From Ichthyophis bannanicus (taxonomy: Eukaryota; Chordata; Amphibia; Gymnophiona; Ichthyophiidae), in NCBI GenBank assembly GCA_033557465.1, contig CM066048.1:20622305-20686304 (forward strand): a stretch of DNA of 64,000 nt. Reading direction: 5' to 3'. This document shows, one piece after another, positions 11,871-22,875 of the stretch (positions are counted from its first letter, which is position 1; each line of letters begins with the position of its first letter). The notes under the pieces are model-generated. The model did not search any database, was not told the DNA's origin, and saw only the letters and a list, made by a program, of their open reading frames with translations. The position numbers and the translations under genes were made by a program.

Positions 11871-13005
11871 ATTTTCTTTACAGTTGCCATACTGGGTCAG
11901 GGTCAGAACAATGGTCCATCAAGCCCGGGATCCCTTTTCCAACAGTGATAAATCCAGCTCACAAATACCTGGCAGGATTCCAAAATTATCCAGATTCCTT
12001 GCTGCTGGTGCCCAGGGATCAGCAGTGATTTTCCCCAAGTCTTGTTTAACAATGGTTTATGGACTTTTTCTCCAGGAACTTGTCCAGCCATTCTTTAAAC
12101 CCAGTTATGCTAACTGCTTTTATCACATCCTCCGACAATGAATTACAGAGCTTAATTATGCATGGAGTGAAAAGATAGTTTCTCCTATTTTTTTTAAATA
12201 TACTACTTTGTAGCATGTCCCCTAATTGTTGTACTTTTTGAAAGAGTAAACAATTCAGGCTTTTATGGACCTCTATCATATCTGCTGTCATCCATCCCTT
12301 CTCCAAGCAGAAGAGCCCTAATCTCATAGGAAAGTCATTCCATGCCCATTATCATTTGCCCATTCTTCTCTGTATCGTTTTAAATGTACTGTATTCTTTT
12401 TGAGATGCGGTGACCAGAACTGCACATATCATAATATTCAAGGTGCAGTTGTACTGTGATGTGATGGGGCATTGCGAGATTCTTTGTTTTATTCTCTATT
12501 CCTTTTCTGATAATAGATAACATGCTGTTTGCTTTTTCGGCTGTAGCTGCTGCACACAGAAGATTTCAACGTATTCTCTAGATCCTTTTCTTGGGTGGTG
12601 ACTCCTAGTGTGGAACGTACATTGAGTAGCTATAAATTGGGATATTCTTCCCTAAGTGCATCATGTTGCACTTGTTCACGTTCAATTTCAGCTCCCAGTC
12701 TCGCAAAGACTTCCTGCAATTACTCACAATCCACATGCGATTTAACAACTTTGAATAATTTGGTGTCATTTGCAAAGCATTATTCCTATTTCCAGATCCT
12801 TTGTAAATATGTAAAGAGCACCAGTCCTAGTACAGATCCCTGGGGTACTCCACTCTTCATCTTTCTCCACTGAGGAAACTGGTCATTTAGTTCTACTGTC
12901 TACCACTTTCCAATCCACAACAGCGCATTGCCTCCTACCCCATGATTTTTTCTCTCATGAGGGACTTTGTCAAAGGCTTTCTGAAAGTTCAAATACACTT
13001 TTGTT
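11871..13005 (-). pseudogene. CR1-type LINE, 3' portion
   Basis: Read on the minus strand this is the C-terminal half and 3' UTR of a CR1 LINE. At the RT end (right) are the translated words FQKAFDKVPHER near 12,975. The left end is the CR1 3' UTR, seen on the plus strand as gttgccatactgggtcaggg near 11,883, which matches the corresponding CR1 end at 20,681 with about one difference in five to ten bases. Frames are broken throughout. It is an independent insertion from the CR1 copies further right. Confidence 0.8.
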
Positions 13006-13014
13006 GAATTTTAG

Positions 13015-13205
13015 TGCCATTGAGTCTATGCTGTCTCCTGGCAACCCAGGAGCCCTTGGGATACTTTGGCAAGATATGACTGAAGTCGATTACCAGGCCT
13101 TTTCTTCCGAGGCAAGGGAGGATAAAGTGACTTGCCCGAGGTCATAAGGAGTGCCAGTGGAAATCAAAACATAGTCTTTTAGTCACCACTAGGCTACTCT
13201 TCCAC
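13015..13205 (-). mobile_element. tRNA-derived SINE, minus strand
   Basis: On the minus strand the sequence starts near 13,203 with gaagagtagcctagtggtga (A-box region), has a weak B box (ttttgatttcc) and then cgggcaagtcactttatcct followed by cccttgcctc. This is the same order as the SINE at 7114-7410, so probably the same family, more diverged. It abuts the CR1 5'-truncation point. Confidence 0.65.
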
Positions 13206-13818
13206 TTTCAAATGTGCTATGGGGCTATTTTAGACACATTTGCAGAATTTATACACAAAGATTGGAATAAATGTGCAAATATGATTTCAGAAAGCTACTA
13301 TTTACATGTGGAGATCCACACCATGTGGAAATTTCAGGGGGCATGGCTTGCGTGTCGTCTGGCCAGGCCTAAATCTACACATGTATAGAAACACATGCTC
13401 CCGACTAGTGGAAGAGTCAGGTCTATATAAAAATATGTTGCTGGTGTTTTTAACAAGTTTGGAGATATGCAGAAATTTTTAAAAAGTGCTCGTTTTGGCC
13501 AGGGCTTTACACAAGGGATTAAGAGAGTAATTCTTAATCTCCCATAGTTTATTTCCTTCTCCAAAATGACATTTGTTCCGCTTATCAGCATGGCTTCTAA
13601 GCGGTTACAGCAAAACATGCATAGTAAACATTCAAAATGCACCATCAAATATACCCAAAACTCAGAATAAATTACAACATGACAAATGGAATTCATAAAA
13701 TAAAACAAACACATAATAATCAGGATAAACCTTGCAAAAGAAGCTTTCAAAAGTTTACAAAAAGAGAAATAAGAAGAAACTCCTCTCACACAACTATCGG
13801 CCTCTCACAGTAAAGAGA
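13206..13818. other. Unassigned sequence left of DIRS-1
   Basis: No gene is recognised. 13,580-13,760 contains a gcggttacagcaaaacatg word and A-rich sequence that could be a decayed LINE 3' UTR. The frame spanning most of it on the minus strand has no recognisable motif. Confidence 0.35.
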
Positions 13819-13995
13819 AGTTACTCACCTGTAACAGGTGTTCTCCAGGAACAGCAGGAATCAGTCCTCACATATAGGTGACATTGACGTCGATGGAGCC
13901 CCTTGCGGAGCATTTCCCCAGCTTTCTATGAAAGCCTTTGGGAATACTGCACACATGCACGGTTCCCTTCCCGCCTAAAGGTGCCTTCTTGCTCA
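13819..13995. repeat. DIRS-1 left inverted terminal repeat
   Basis: It starts near agttactcacctgtaacagg and continues with tgttctccaggaacagcagg, aatcagtcctcaca, the near-palindrome cattgacgtcgatg (13,882-13,895) and cggagcatttccccagc. The reverse complement of 19,455-19,608 matches it over about 150 bp with few differences. The first 30 or so bases are specific to this end and are copied in inverted form in the internal region near 14,100. Confidence 0.85.
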
Positions 13996-14075
13996 GTCAA
14001 ATGACATAGCTAAAAACAGCACACAAAAAATGTAAAAATGAACTATATACAACTGCAACTCCCAGGGGAGGAGGG

Positions 14076-14190
14076 AGGGTTGTGAGGACTGATTCCTGCT
14101 GTTCCTGGAGAACACCTGTTACAAGTGAGTAACTACTCTTTCTCCAGGACCAAGCAGGAAGTCAGTCCTCATATATGGGTGACTCCCTAG
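14076..14190. repeat. DIRS-1 internal complementary region
   Basis: The left half (about 14,088-14,135) is the reverse complement of the left terminus: gaggactgattcctgctgtt, cctggagaacacctgttac, gtgagtaact. It is directly followed by ctttctccaggaccaagcag and gaagtcagtcctcatatatg, the reverse complement of the right terminus. This end-to-end junction is what DIRS elements are thought to use as the bridge for completing and circularising the cDNA. It lies just inside the left ITR, at the 3' side of the minus-strand genes. Confidence 0.85.
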
Positions 14191-14314
14191 CTCTGGGCTA
14201 CCAGGAACCCAGGCTGAACAAGAGAACTCCCTCTAGTCCCAGCATCAAAGAAAGGCTTTGCACTGAAAGAACCTCCAACGGCAGCCCAACGGAGGGCTGG
14301 AGCGCAGGAGTTGC

Positions 14315-15892
14315 CTAAACCTCAAAGAGAATCCGGAGTACTGCCTGGCCAAAAGCACTGTCCCTACGGGACTCCCTCTCCAGGCAGTAATGGGCCGCAA
14401 AAGTCTGGCTTGAGGACCAAGTTGCAGCCCTGCAGATGTCTGCCAACGGTACAGAGCGGAGATGAGCTACTGAGGCAGCCATAGCCCTTACATGGTGGGC
14501 CGTGACCCGACCCTGCAAGGGAAGGTCAGCCGCCTTGTAAGCCCAGGTGATACAGTCAGCTACCCATATGGACAAGGTATGCTTGGACACAGCTAACCCC
14601 AAATTATTAGGGTCAAAAGATATGAAGAGCTGAGTAGCCCTTCTATGTCCCTGCGTACAGTCAAGGTAGAAGGATAAGGCCCTCCTACAGTCCAGGGTAT
14701 GCAGGACCGCTTCAGCCTGGCTTGCATGAGGCCTAGCGAAGAATGTTGGAAGAACCACCTCCTGGTTGAGGTGGAAAGAGGAGACAACTTTTGGGAGAAA
14801 CTTTGGATGAGTCCGAAGGACTACCCTGTTCCTATAGAATCAGGTGTAAGGCCTGTCACAGACCAGGACCTGAAGCTCACTCACTCGTCTGGCCGAGGTT
14901 AAGGCTACCAGGAAGAGTGTCTTCCAGGAAAGGAAGCGGAGAGGACAAATAGCCATCGGCTCAAAAGGTGGGCGAGTCAGTTGTTGCAAGACCACATTCA
15001 ACTCCCACTCAGGGGCTGGAGGACGGACAGGAGGCTTGAGCAAGAGCAAACCCCTGAGGAACCAGGACACCAAGGGGTGAACCGACAGAGAATGTCCTTC
15101 CACCAGAGAGTGGTGAGCTGCCAGAGCTGAGAGGTGGACCCGAACAGAATTGGACTTAAGGCCCTGATTGGACATGTGCAGCAGGTACTGAAGCACTAAT
15201 GGTACAGCACAGGAGAAAGGATCTTCTGTACGTAGCTGACACCACACAGAAAATCTTTTCCATTTCAGGGCATAGGTTTTTCTAGTGGACTGCTTCCTAG
15301 AGGCCAGGACGACCTCTTCAACTTCTGGAGGTAGGCCCCAGGGAGCCAAAACTACCCTGGCAGCCTCCAGGCCATCAAATTGAGAGATTTGAGATTTGGG
15401 TGCAGAAGAGAACCTTGATCCTGAGAGAGAAGGTCGGGCTGCAACCCTAGAGGCAGTGGGGGGTCCACTGCCAGTTGAAGCAGAAGTGGAAACCAAGGCT
15501 GCCTCGGCCACTTGGGAGCTACTAGGAGTACCGAGGCCTTGTCCTTTAGAACCTTGAACAGGGGCGTGGGAGGCGTGGGAGGAAACGCATATAGGAGGCC
15601 CTGAGACCAGGAAATCAGAAAAGCATCCGCTGCCCACCTCATGGGATGCGGGTGCCTGGAGCAGAACCAGGGCAGCTGCTTGTTCAGGGGACTGGCAAAG
15701 AGATCTATGGATGGAAGTCCCCATTTCAGGAAAATCTTCTGAACCACTAATGGGTGGAGTTGCCATTTGTGGGGCTGCAGAACTCTGCTCAACCTGTCTG
15801 CCAGGCAGTTCTCCTGGCCAGGGAGATAAACAGCTTTGAGAAACATGTTGTGCTGGAGCGCAAACAAGCAAAGGTCCTGTGCCTCCTGACAA
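14315..15892 (-). pseudogene. DIRS-1 tyrosine recombinase
   Basis: This would integrate the circular cDNA by tyrosine-mediated strand exchange. The N-terminal core-binding part is seen near 15,330-15,200 (SRKQSTRKTYALKWKRFSVW). The catalytic set follows in order: the first arginine in SARRVSEL near 14,890, the HxxR box HHVR at 14,497-14,486, and the presumed nucleophile tyrosine in AAHYCLE near 14,388. One in-frame TGA at 14,840-14,842 separates the first arginine from the rest, so the protein is broken while the frame is otherwise open. The first half overlaps the RT-RNase H frame in another phase, as is usual in DIRS elements. The start is not certain; 15,892 is only the most upstream ATG. 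Confidence 0.85.
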
Positions 15893-17333
15893 AGGAGCCT
15901 GGACCCAGTGCCGCCCTGCTTGTTCACATAAAACATGGCTACTTGGTTGTCCGTCTGTACTAAGACAGACTGGTGAGCCAGATTTTGAGAGAAAGTCTTG
16001 AGGGCTAAGCGAATAGTCCGGAGTTCCAGTAGGTTATCTGTTGCGTGGCCTCCCAGGGAGACCACAGGCCCTGGGTGCACTTGCCCAGACAATGTGCTCC
16101 CCAGCCCTGCAGAGAGGCATCTGTGGTCAACACCACTGTGAACCCAGGAATCTGAAAAGGCACCCCTTGCAGTAAATTGGGGGGGGGGGGGTGCAACCAC
16201 CAGCGTAGGGAGTTCAGGAATGGTCTGGACACCCTTACTCTGTCTCTGAGGCGTCCTGTGGACTGTGTCCACTGAGTCCTGAGGTACCACTGTGCAGGCC
16301 TCATATGGAGTCAGGCACTGGGAGTCACATGCACTGTCGAAGCCATGTGGCCCAGAAGCCGCAGCCAGAGTCTGGCGGAAACCATGGGCCTGTGGAGAAA
16401 CTGGTTTGCCAAGTCTATTAGTCTTTGGGCTCTGTCTTCTGGCAAGAAAGCCTTTGCCTGCAGAGAGTCCAGCCTTGCCCCTATGAACTCCAAGTTCTGG
16501 GAGGGGAGCAAAGTGGACTTTGCGAAGTTTATGACAAAACCCAGGTGTTGAAGAAGAGAAATAGTTCGGAGGGTGGCTTGCCTGGCCTCCTGACACGTCT
16601 GACCCCTGATGAGCCAGTCGTCCAGATAGGGGAAGACAAAGATACCCTGATTTCTCAGGTAGGCCGCCACCACCGCCAGGCATTTGGTAAAGACCCTGGG
16701 GGCGGAGGTGAGGCCGAAAGGCAGCACTCTGTACTGATAATGGTTTCCTCCCACAATGAACCTGAGGTACTTTCTGTGGTCTGGATGAATGAGGATGTGA
16801 GTGTACGCATCCTTTAGATCTAAGGAGCATAGCCAATCTCCCTGCTGGAGGTAGGGCAGAAGTGTTCCAAGAGTAAGCATCTTGAACTTTTCTTTCTCTA
16901 GGAACTTGTTGAGATTTCTGAGGTCGAGAATAGGCCTGAGGCCTCCGGTTCTCTTTGGTATGAGGAAGTACCTGGAGTAGAAACCGTGACCTTGGAGGTG
17001 GGGAGGCACAGGCTCTACCGCCTTGTCTCGCAACAGACCCTGAAGCTCTTGAAGGAGGAGGTCTGTGTGGAGAGGAGGCCTTGGAGGCTCTCCAGGGAAG
17101 TAAGGAGGAGGCAACTGATGGAAATGAAGCATATAACCCGTGTGGACTATGCTTAAGACCCAACTGTCTCCTGTAATGGGTGGCCACCTGTGGGCAAACA
17201 GGGTTAGTCGACCTCCTGTGCAGGGATGGGACAGCAGAGATGGAGAGGCTATGCCTTGGGAGTCAAAAACCCCCACCCTGCTGAGTGGGAGCAGGAGCCT
17301 GAGGCTTGGGGGCCTTCTGCCTACGGGGCCCAT
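15352..17333 (-). pseudogene. DIRS-1 reverse transcriptase-RNase H
   Basis: The RT is read from about 17,190 to 16,314. It shows YFLIPKRTGGLRPILDLRNL, SLDLKDAYTHILIHP (first catalytic aspartate), LPFGLTSAPRVF and FPYLDDWLI, with the YLDD catalytic box at 16,628-16,617. An in-frame TGA at 16,311-16,313 ends the first frame. RNase H follows (LTTDASLQGWGAH near 16,110), with a frameshift near 16,050 into a second phase that carries LVQTDNQVAMFYVNKQGG and QENCLADRLSR. That phase ends at 15,352. A run of ten or so G residues near 16,181 is a likely slippage site. RT and RNase H make double-stranded DNA from the element's RNA. Confidence 0.85.
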
Positions 17334-19190
17334 GTCCCTGCCCCTTGGCCTGCTGACCCTGTGGGGGAGCTGGGGAGGCCTGGTAAGGTGGGAACTGTTT
17401 GTAGGCAGTCACCTTCCTCGGGTAAAAGGACTTCTTACTCGAGCCCTTCTTTTTATGAGAAGGGGCAGAAGTCTTTCTAGACAGCCTTGTCCTTGTGAGG
17501 TGCTCGGTCTCAAGCTGTGCAGCCTTCTCGGCCATGGGCTTGCCAAAAAGGTTCTCACCTCGACAAGGGACATCGACCAGCTTGTCTTGAACCCATGGCT
17601 CAAGATCCGATGACGGCAGCCATGCCTGGCGTCGAGCCGCGATGCCAGCTGCCGCAACACGGGCCGAGGCCTCGAATCCATCGTAGGCTACGCGGGACAT
17701 GAACTTAGAGCATTCCCGCACTCCCGAGGACAAGGACTTGAACCTCTGCAAAGGCTCCCCGGAGAGACCAGCAGAGAACCCGGCAAGCTCCTTCGCCAGG
17801 TCCCGCAAGTACATGCCCATGTACAGCTGGTAAGACGACACAGCAAGCAAGCATCGAGCCCTGGAAGCACTTTCTACCAAACGCATCCAGGTTCCGGGCC
17901 TCCCTGCCAGGGGGCACCGCGGAGTGCATCTTCTGACTTTTCAGACGATGCATGGCCGATTCCACCACCATGGAATGGTGTGATAGCTGCGCCTTTTGAA
18001 AACCAGGGCTCTTACGGAGTCGATAAATGGAATCGGCCCGCTTGCTCAGAACCGGCGCCGAGGCCGGTGCCTCCCACATCCGGAAGAGGAGCCGTTCCAG
18101 TATCAGAGGAACCGGCACAGTAAAGGCCTCCTTCGGAGGAGAGTCATACTGGAGGGCCTCGAGCTCTTCGGCTCTTCGGTTCCTCCTCAGGGTCCGCGGG
18201 GATTGCCAAAGCAGTGGCCATATCCCGAACGAACTCCGAGAACCAGGTATCCTCCAGAGGGGATCTACTCCGGGGCTCAGACTGCGGTGAGTCCGACGGG
18301 ACGCACCGAGTCTTAAAGGTATCAGGGGACTCCTCATCCTCCGGCTCCCAGGCGGACTCGTCCGAAAAGGAGTCAGGCTCCGACTGCGCGGGGCCCGGCA
18401 GCACCTGCCCCGACGCCGAAGGCACCGGCGTCGACACCCTCGGTCCCGACCGGGAGGTCGAGGGTGACCGCAACCGAGGACGACCTCGAGCCTTCATGGT
18501 CTCGAGTATCGGCTCGGTCTCCGAGGTCGACTTCGACGTCGATGTCCCGGTGGTCGGAGCAGATGAGCCAGCAAGGCTGGCCATCAGCACCCGCTGCTGA
18601 TCCATGAAGGCAGACAGTCTGCACTCCAAGGCTGTCAGCCTGAGACCCAGCTCAGGAGACTCAGCAGCCACTGACTCGGGCCCCGGTGGCGTCGGGCCCG
18701 ACGTCAGCTCCCTGAGAGGAGAGTCCTTGAGGACAACAGGACTTACGTGTCCAGTAGACTCCGGCTCCACATGAGGCACTTTTGACAGCTTCTCCTGTTC
18801 CATGGGCCCGGGACGGCGGTCGGGGGTCCGAGACCTAGCCCTTGAGGAGCCAGGGACCTCCTCCGACGCCACCCTCGCGAGCCGCTTCTTTCTCTTTCGC
18901 TCCCGCTCGGAGGACCCCCTGTCTGAGGAACCCCGACGATGCTCGGGGTCAGACTCCCGAGACGTCGAGGCCTCAGACGAGGTCCGGGCCCGGCCGGAGG
19001 CCGAATCAGAGAAAAGCCTTTCCTTTTGATGCTGGCAACTTCGCAGTGCCTTAGTGGACATTTTGCCACATGGTCCACAGATCTTAGGATCATGATCAGA
19101 ACCAAGGCACCGAAGGCAGCAGTCATGTGTGTCGGTGAGAGACATTAGTTTCTTGCACCGATCACACTTTTTAAAACCACTGGAAGCCAT
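17263..19190 (-). pseudogene. DIRS-1 gag-like protein
   Basis: I take the ATG at 19,190 as start because it opens MASSGFKKCDRCKKLM followed by a cysteine-rich segment (CCLRCLGSDHD, then ICGPCGKM), the N-terminal zinc-binding module common in DIRS gag. The middle is rich in Ser, Arg, Pro and Glu. The conserved core is in a second phase (SHHSMVVESAMHRLKSQKMH and LDAFGRKCFQGSMLA near 17,900) and then a third (MGMYLRDLAKELAGFSAG to 17,263), so at least two frameshifts lie near 18,180 and 17,870. The core matches the DIRS-2 gag at 25,320-26,438. It is expected to package the RNA. Confidence 0.8.
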
Positions 19191-19454
19191 CGGGGAAAAA
19201 AGAGCCCCCGCGAGGTCAAAGGACCGGCCTTCCAGGGAGAAAGAAAAAAGGGCGCAAACGCCAGCCACGAAGGGCAAAAAACGAAAAAATAAGAACGTGT
19301 TCGATACCGGTGTACCGAACCAAGCGGGAAGGGGAACTGGCGTTGAACCGGGCAAAAAGTCGCGATGAAATCGCAGGAAATCGCAAGAAAAAAATCTGTT
19401 TTCCGGGTGAACTAGGACAGACGTCCGACGGGCTCCACGGAAAAAGAGAGACTG

Positions 19455-19608
19455 GGCAAGATGGCACCTTTAGGCGGGAAGGGGACCGTGCATGCGTGCA
19501 GTATTCCCAAAGGCTTTCATACAAGCTGGGGAAATGCTCCGCAGGGGCTCCATCGACGTCGATGTCACCCATATGTGAGGACTGATTCCTGCTTGGTCCT
19601 GGAGAAAA
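19455..19608. repeat. DIRS-1 right inverted terminal repeat
   Basis: Contains ggcgggaaggggaccgtgca, cagtattcccaaaggctttc, the perfect 14-bp palindrome catcgacgtcgatg at 19,551-19,564 and ctgattcctgcttggtcctg, ending near 19,608. It is the inverse of 13,850-13,995. It lies at the 5' side of the minus-strand genes and so should hold the promoter, but I see no clear TATA box. Confidence 0.85.
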
Positions 19609-20250
19609 AGGTGATTATGCGTGACTGCACTTCGCACAATTGCAATAGTGGGAATCGTTAACAAACCGTGTGAGGCAGATAGACAGTGGGTCAATTCAGT
19701 ACAGATTAAAGAATGCAAAATTCATACTAGCACATTTAAATTGGACTCTTTGCAATAAAGGCAACCAGTGCAAATTGATGAAGACAGGGGTAATATGCTC
19801 AGACTTAAGCAGTTCTAAGATCACGCTGGCATCTGTAAAGGATGCAGAATATTAGGCAGGCTCAAAATTAAGTATGCTACAATAATCTAAATAAGGGCAG
19901 CAGCGGGGACTATATGACAGTCCTGAAATCAGCAGCCTCTAAAATATATTTCAATGGACACACTTAGATGTATAGGCTTGCAAAATAGATTGCCCACACG
20001 TGCAAGGTGCTGACATTGGCATGTGGAAGCTGCCAAGTTGGCGACTCATAGTTTTCCCACATGTAGAAATTGCTTCTCTAGCTGTGCATGGAGACAAATC
20101 CATGTGTACTCCTGCCCATCTTTATACATATTTTACAAGAGGCTCCGCATTTGGCATAGCCTTTGTAAAATACAGTGGGATTAGAGAGACAGGGTAACTA
20201 GAGCAGAGAGCACAGGTGTGACCCATCACCTGGGGGAAAGGGGAAAGAAC
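19609..20250. other. Unassigned sequence right of DIRS-1
   Basis: No gene or named element is recognised. Composition is AT-rich; short words such as acatgtagaaattgc and gcacacgtgcaaggtgctg resemble those at 13,270-13,330 on the left side of DIRS-1, in keeping with one older repeat split by the DIRS insertion. That link is weak. Confidence 0.3.
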
Positions 20251-20680
20251 AAAGGAAATCAGGGGTCAGCTGCGTGGGTGGAGACCAGGAAGAGCCAGAT
20301 TTTCACACCTTTCTTAGATTTCAGAAGCGATGGCTCCTCACGCAGTGAGGGAGTGAGGGAGTTCCAGTGGTAGGGACCTGGGTAGGAAAAGGAGTCGTGA
20401 CAGCAGACCTCAAAGCAGAGACAGGAGTGGGACGTCAAGGGCAGAAGGGAGGCTTGGAAGGACCTAAAGAGTGGGAGGGATGGTAGGGCATGAGAAGGAG
20501 GCACAGAGCTGACATAAGCTCGAAGGATAGATTATTAATTCTTTAAGATCTGACAGCCACTTTTGACGTGATTGATTATGAATTAATGTTGGGGTAATTA
20601 CTGGATTTAGGTTTCTCTGGGACCATATTTTCTTGGTTTTCTTCTTTTTTCTTGGGTTAGCAATGCCGTGAAGCTGTTGT
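20251..20680 (-). pseudogene. L2-type LINE C-terminal fragment, cut by the duplication border
   Basis: On the minus strand the translation includes FSYPGPYHWNSLTPSLREEP near 20,380-20,320, the L2 C-terminal block usually read as a WNSLP motif. The left limit of the 16.5 kb direct repeat (20,374) falls inside this block, so only the part right of 20,374 is present in the second copy. The portion 20,505-20,680 is unassigned. Confidence 0.6.
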
Positions 20681-22000
20681 ACATAAGAACATAAGATATG
20701 CCATACTAGGTCAGACCAAAGCCAATCAAGCACAGTATCCTGTTTCCAACAGTGGCCAATCCAGGTCACAAGTATGTGGCAGGTTCTCAAAAGACACACA
20801 GGTTCCACAATGCTTCTCTTGGGGCAAGCAGTGGATTTCCCGAGTCCTCTCTAATGATGGTTTATGGACTTTTCCTTCCAGGAACTTGTCCAAACTATTT
20901 TTAAACCCAGCTACACTAATAGCTTTTACTATATCCTCTGCTAATAAATTACAGTGTTTGATTACACATTGAGTAAAAAATATTTTCTCTTATTAGTCTT
21001 CAGTGGGTTACATTGAAGTTTCATTGCGTGTCCTCTAGTCTTTTTACTTTTTGCTGGTGTAAACAATTGATCTACATTTACCTGTTCCACTCCATTCATT
21101 AATTTATAGACTTCTATCATATCTCCCCTCAGCCATCTCTTTTCCAATTTCAAAAGCCCTAACCTTTTAAGCCTTTCCTCATAGGGGTATCCTACCATTC
21201 CCTTTACCATTTTGGTGGCTCTTCTCAGTACTTTTTCTAATTCCGCTATATCCTTTTTAAGGTATGGTAACCAGAATTACATACAATATTCAAGGTGTGA
21301 TCGCACCATGGAACGATACAGAGGCATTATAATATCCTTGGTTTTATTCTCCATTCCTTGCCTTATTATTCTTAACATTCTATTTGCTTTCTTGGCTGCC
21401 GCTGCACACTAGGCAGAGGGTTTCAATATATTATCCACAATGACACGTAAATCTTTTTCCTGAGTGGTTGTTCCTAATGCGGAACCTTGCATTGTGTAAC
21501 CGTAGTTTGGGTTGTTCTTTCCTAAGTGCATAACTTTGCACTTGCCCCCATTAAATTGCATCTGCCATTTGAACGTCCAGTCTTCCAATTTATCAAGGTC
21601 CTCTTGCAAGTTTTCAGAATCTTCTTGTGTTTTAACAACTTTGAATAATTTTGTATCATCTAAAAATTTGATCACCTCACTTATTCCCATTTCCAGGTGA
21701 TTTATAAATATGTTAAAAAGCAGTGGGCCCAGCACAGAACCCTGGGATACTTCACTATTCACCTTTCTCCATTGAGAAAATTGGCCATTAGCCCTACTCT
21801 CTGCTTTCTATCTTTTAACTAGTTCCTGCCTCCAGTTCCATGACTTTTTAATTCAAGAGTCTCTCATGAGGGACCTTATCAAAGTCTTTCTAAAAATCTA
21901 GGTACACTATATCAATCAGCTCATCTTGGTCTACTTGTTATTCACACCTTCAAAAAAATATAACAAATAAGTAAGACAAGACTTTTCTTGGCTAAATCCA
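20681..22000 (-). pseudogene. CR1-type LINE, RT C-terminal half and 3' UTR
   Basis: Minus-strand translation gives RT blocks in order from the right: HGFSQEKSCLT near 21,990, DFDKVPHERLL near 21,880, QGSVLGPLLFNIFIN near 21,745, a degenerate catalytic box FLDDTKLF near 21,660, KCKVMHLGKNNPNYGY and LRVIVDN near 21,450. The thumb and C-terminus follow (MVGYPYEERLKRLGLLKLEK, 21,205-21,145). The CR1 3' UTR ends near 20,681, seen on plus as acataagaacataagatatg. Stops lie between these blocks. The next upstream part of this LINE is at 26,508-26,934; several insertions separate the two. Confidence 0.85.
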
Positions 22001-22372
22001 TGTTGTTGTTGTTATTGTTGTTAACTGCCGTCAAGTCGGCGTCGACTCATGGCGACCTTCTGGATAATTGTCCTAAATTGTGTTTGGTCTTCAGTTAGGC
22101 GGCTCATTGTTGACAGACTGGCACCCATAGCTGCTGTTATTGTATCGATTCATCTCATTTCTGGCCTTCCTCTTTTGCGTTGACCTTCTACCTTGCCAAG
22201 CATGATATCTTTTTCTAATGATCTCTCTCTTCGCATGATATGTCCAAAGTATGAAAGTCAAAGTCTTGTCATTTGAGCTTCTAAAGAAAGCTTAGGTTTG
22301 ATCTCCTCTAGTACTGACTGGTTTGTTCTTTGGGTAGTCCATAGTATACACAGTATTCATCGCCAGCACCAC
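22001..22372 (-). mobile_element. RTE-type LINE, 5'-truncated 3' end
   Basis: The plus strand starts with a ttgttgttgttattgttgtt run and continues with gccgtcaagtcggcgtcgac. This is the reverse complement of the 3' end of the full RTE at 31,830-32,199, including the C-terminal coding part up to the tggtgctggcggcgaatact word. It is inserted in the CR1 directly behind the HGFSQEK block. It is short and non-autonomous. Confidence 0.85.
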
Positions 22373-22512
22373 GGTATATTTATTTATTTATTTAACCAGT
22401 TTTATATACCACCTTATCCTTCAATCAAAGTGGTTACAAGACAAGCTATACAACTATAGGTAAAAGCAAAGGAAAGGTATTGGGGGTATAGGAAGAAAAC
22501 ACAAAACAGGAA
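22373..22512 (-). repeat. L2-type 3' tail
   Basis: The plus strand reads (tatt)n then aaccagttttatataccacc, the reversed L2 tail, followed by tcaaagtggttacaagacaa. It ends at the left terminus of DIRS-2. Only UTR sequence is present. Confidence 0.6.
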
Positions 22513-22690
22513 AGCACAGTTACTTACCTGTAACAGGTGATCTCTGGGAACAGCAGGAATTAGTCTTCACATATGGGTACGTCGGTACCGACAGAGCCTG
22601 CATGGGAATGCTCCCCAGCATCCAATCATAAAGCTTTTGGGAGCATCCCTCGCGCCTGCGCGCTGACTTCCCGCCTTTCCCACTGCCTCT
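22513..22690. repeat. DIRS-2 left inverted terminal repeat, copy A
   Basis: It begins agcacagttacttacctgta, followed by acaggtgatctctgggaaca, the 12-bp palindrome gtcggtaccgac at 22,581-22,592, and gcatccctcgcgcctgcgcg. The reverse complement of 26,345-26,507 matches it closely from the gcaggaat word inward. Confidence 0.85.
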
Positions 22691-22774
22691 CCTCAGTTGA
22701 GTTTCATAGCTGAGACAGAAGGAGAGAAAGAGGAAAGGAGATAGATAGATACAACTCCTAGGGGAGGTGGGTGG

Positions 22775-22875
22775 GTTGTGAAGACTAATTCCTGCTGTTC
22801 CCAGAGATCACCTGTTACAGGTAAGTAACTGTGCTATCTCCAGGAACAAGCAGGAATGAGTCTTCACATATGGGG
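22775..22875. repeat. DIRS-2 internal complementary region, copy A
   Basis: Contains cctgctgttcccagagatca, cctgttacaggtaagtaact and gtgct, the reverse complement of the left terminus, joined to atctccaggaacaagcagga plus atgagtcttcacatatgggg, the reverse complement of the right terminus. The junction defines the element ends as about 22,513 and 26,507. Confidence 0.85.

Larger units (their letters stand above)
13819..19608 (-). mobile_element. DIRS-type tyrosine-recombinase retrotransposon (DIRS-1)
   Basis: This 5.8 kb element has the diagnostic DIRS layout: inverted terminal repeats of about 150 bp, an internal complementary region joining the reverse complements of both ends, and minus-strand genes in the order gag, RT-RNase H, tyrosine recombinase. 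DIRS elements integrate by recombinase rather than by a DDE integrase and leave no target duplication; none is seen here. Stops and frameshifts in all three genes show that this copy is inactive, but the termini still match well (roughly nine in ten positions), so it is fairly young. It is GC-rich and CpG-rich compared with its surroundings, most of all in gag. Confidence 0.9.

Noticed and set aside
18027..19585. Several long plus-strand frames over DIRS-1 gag
   Set aside because: They are shadows of a GC-rich minus-strand gene; none has a recognisable motif.
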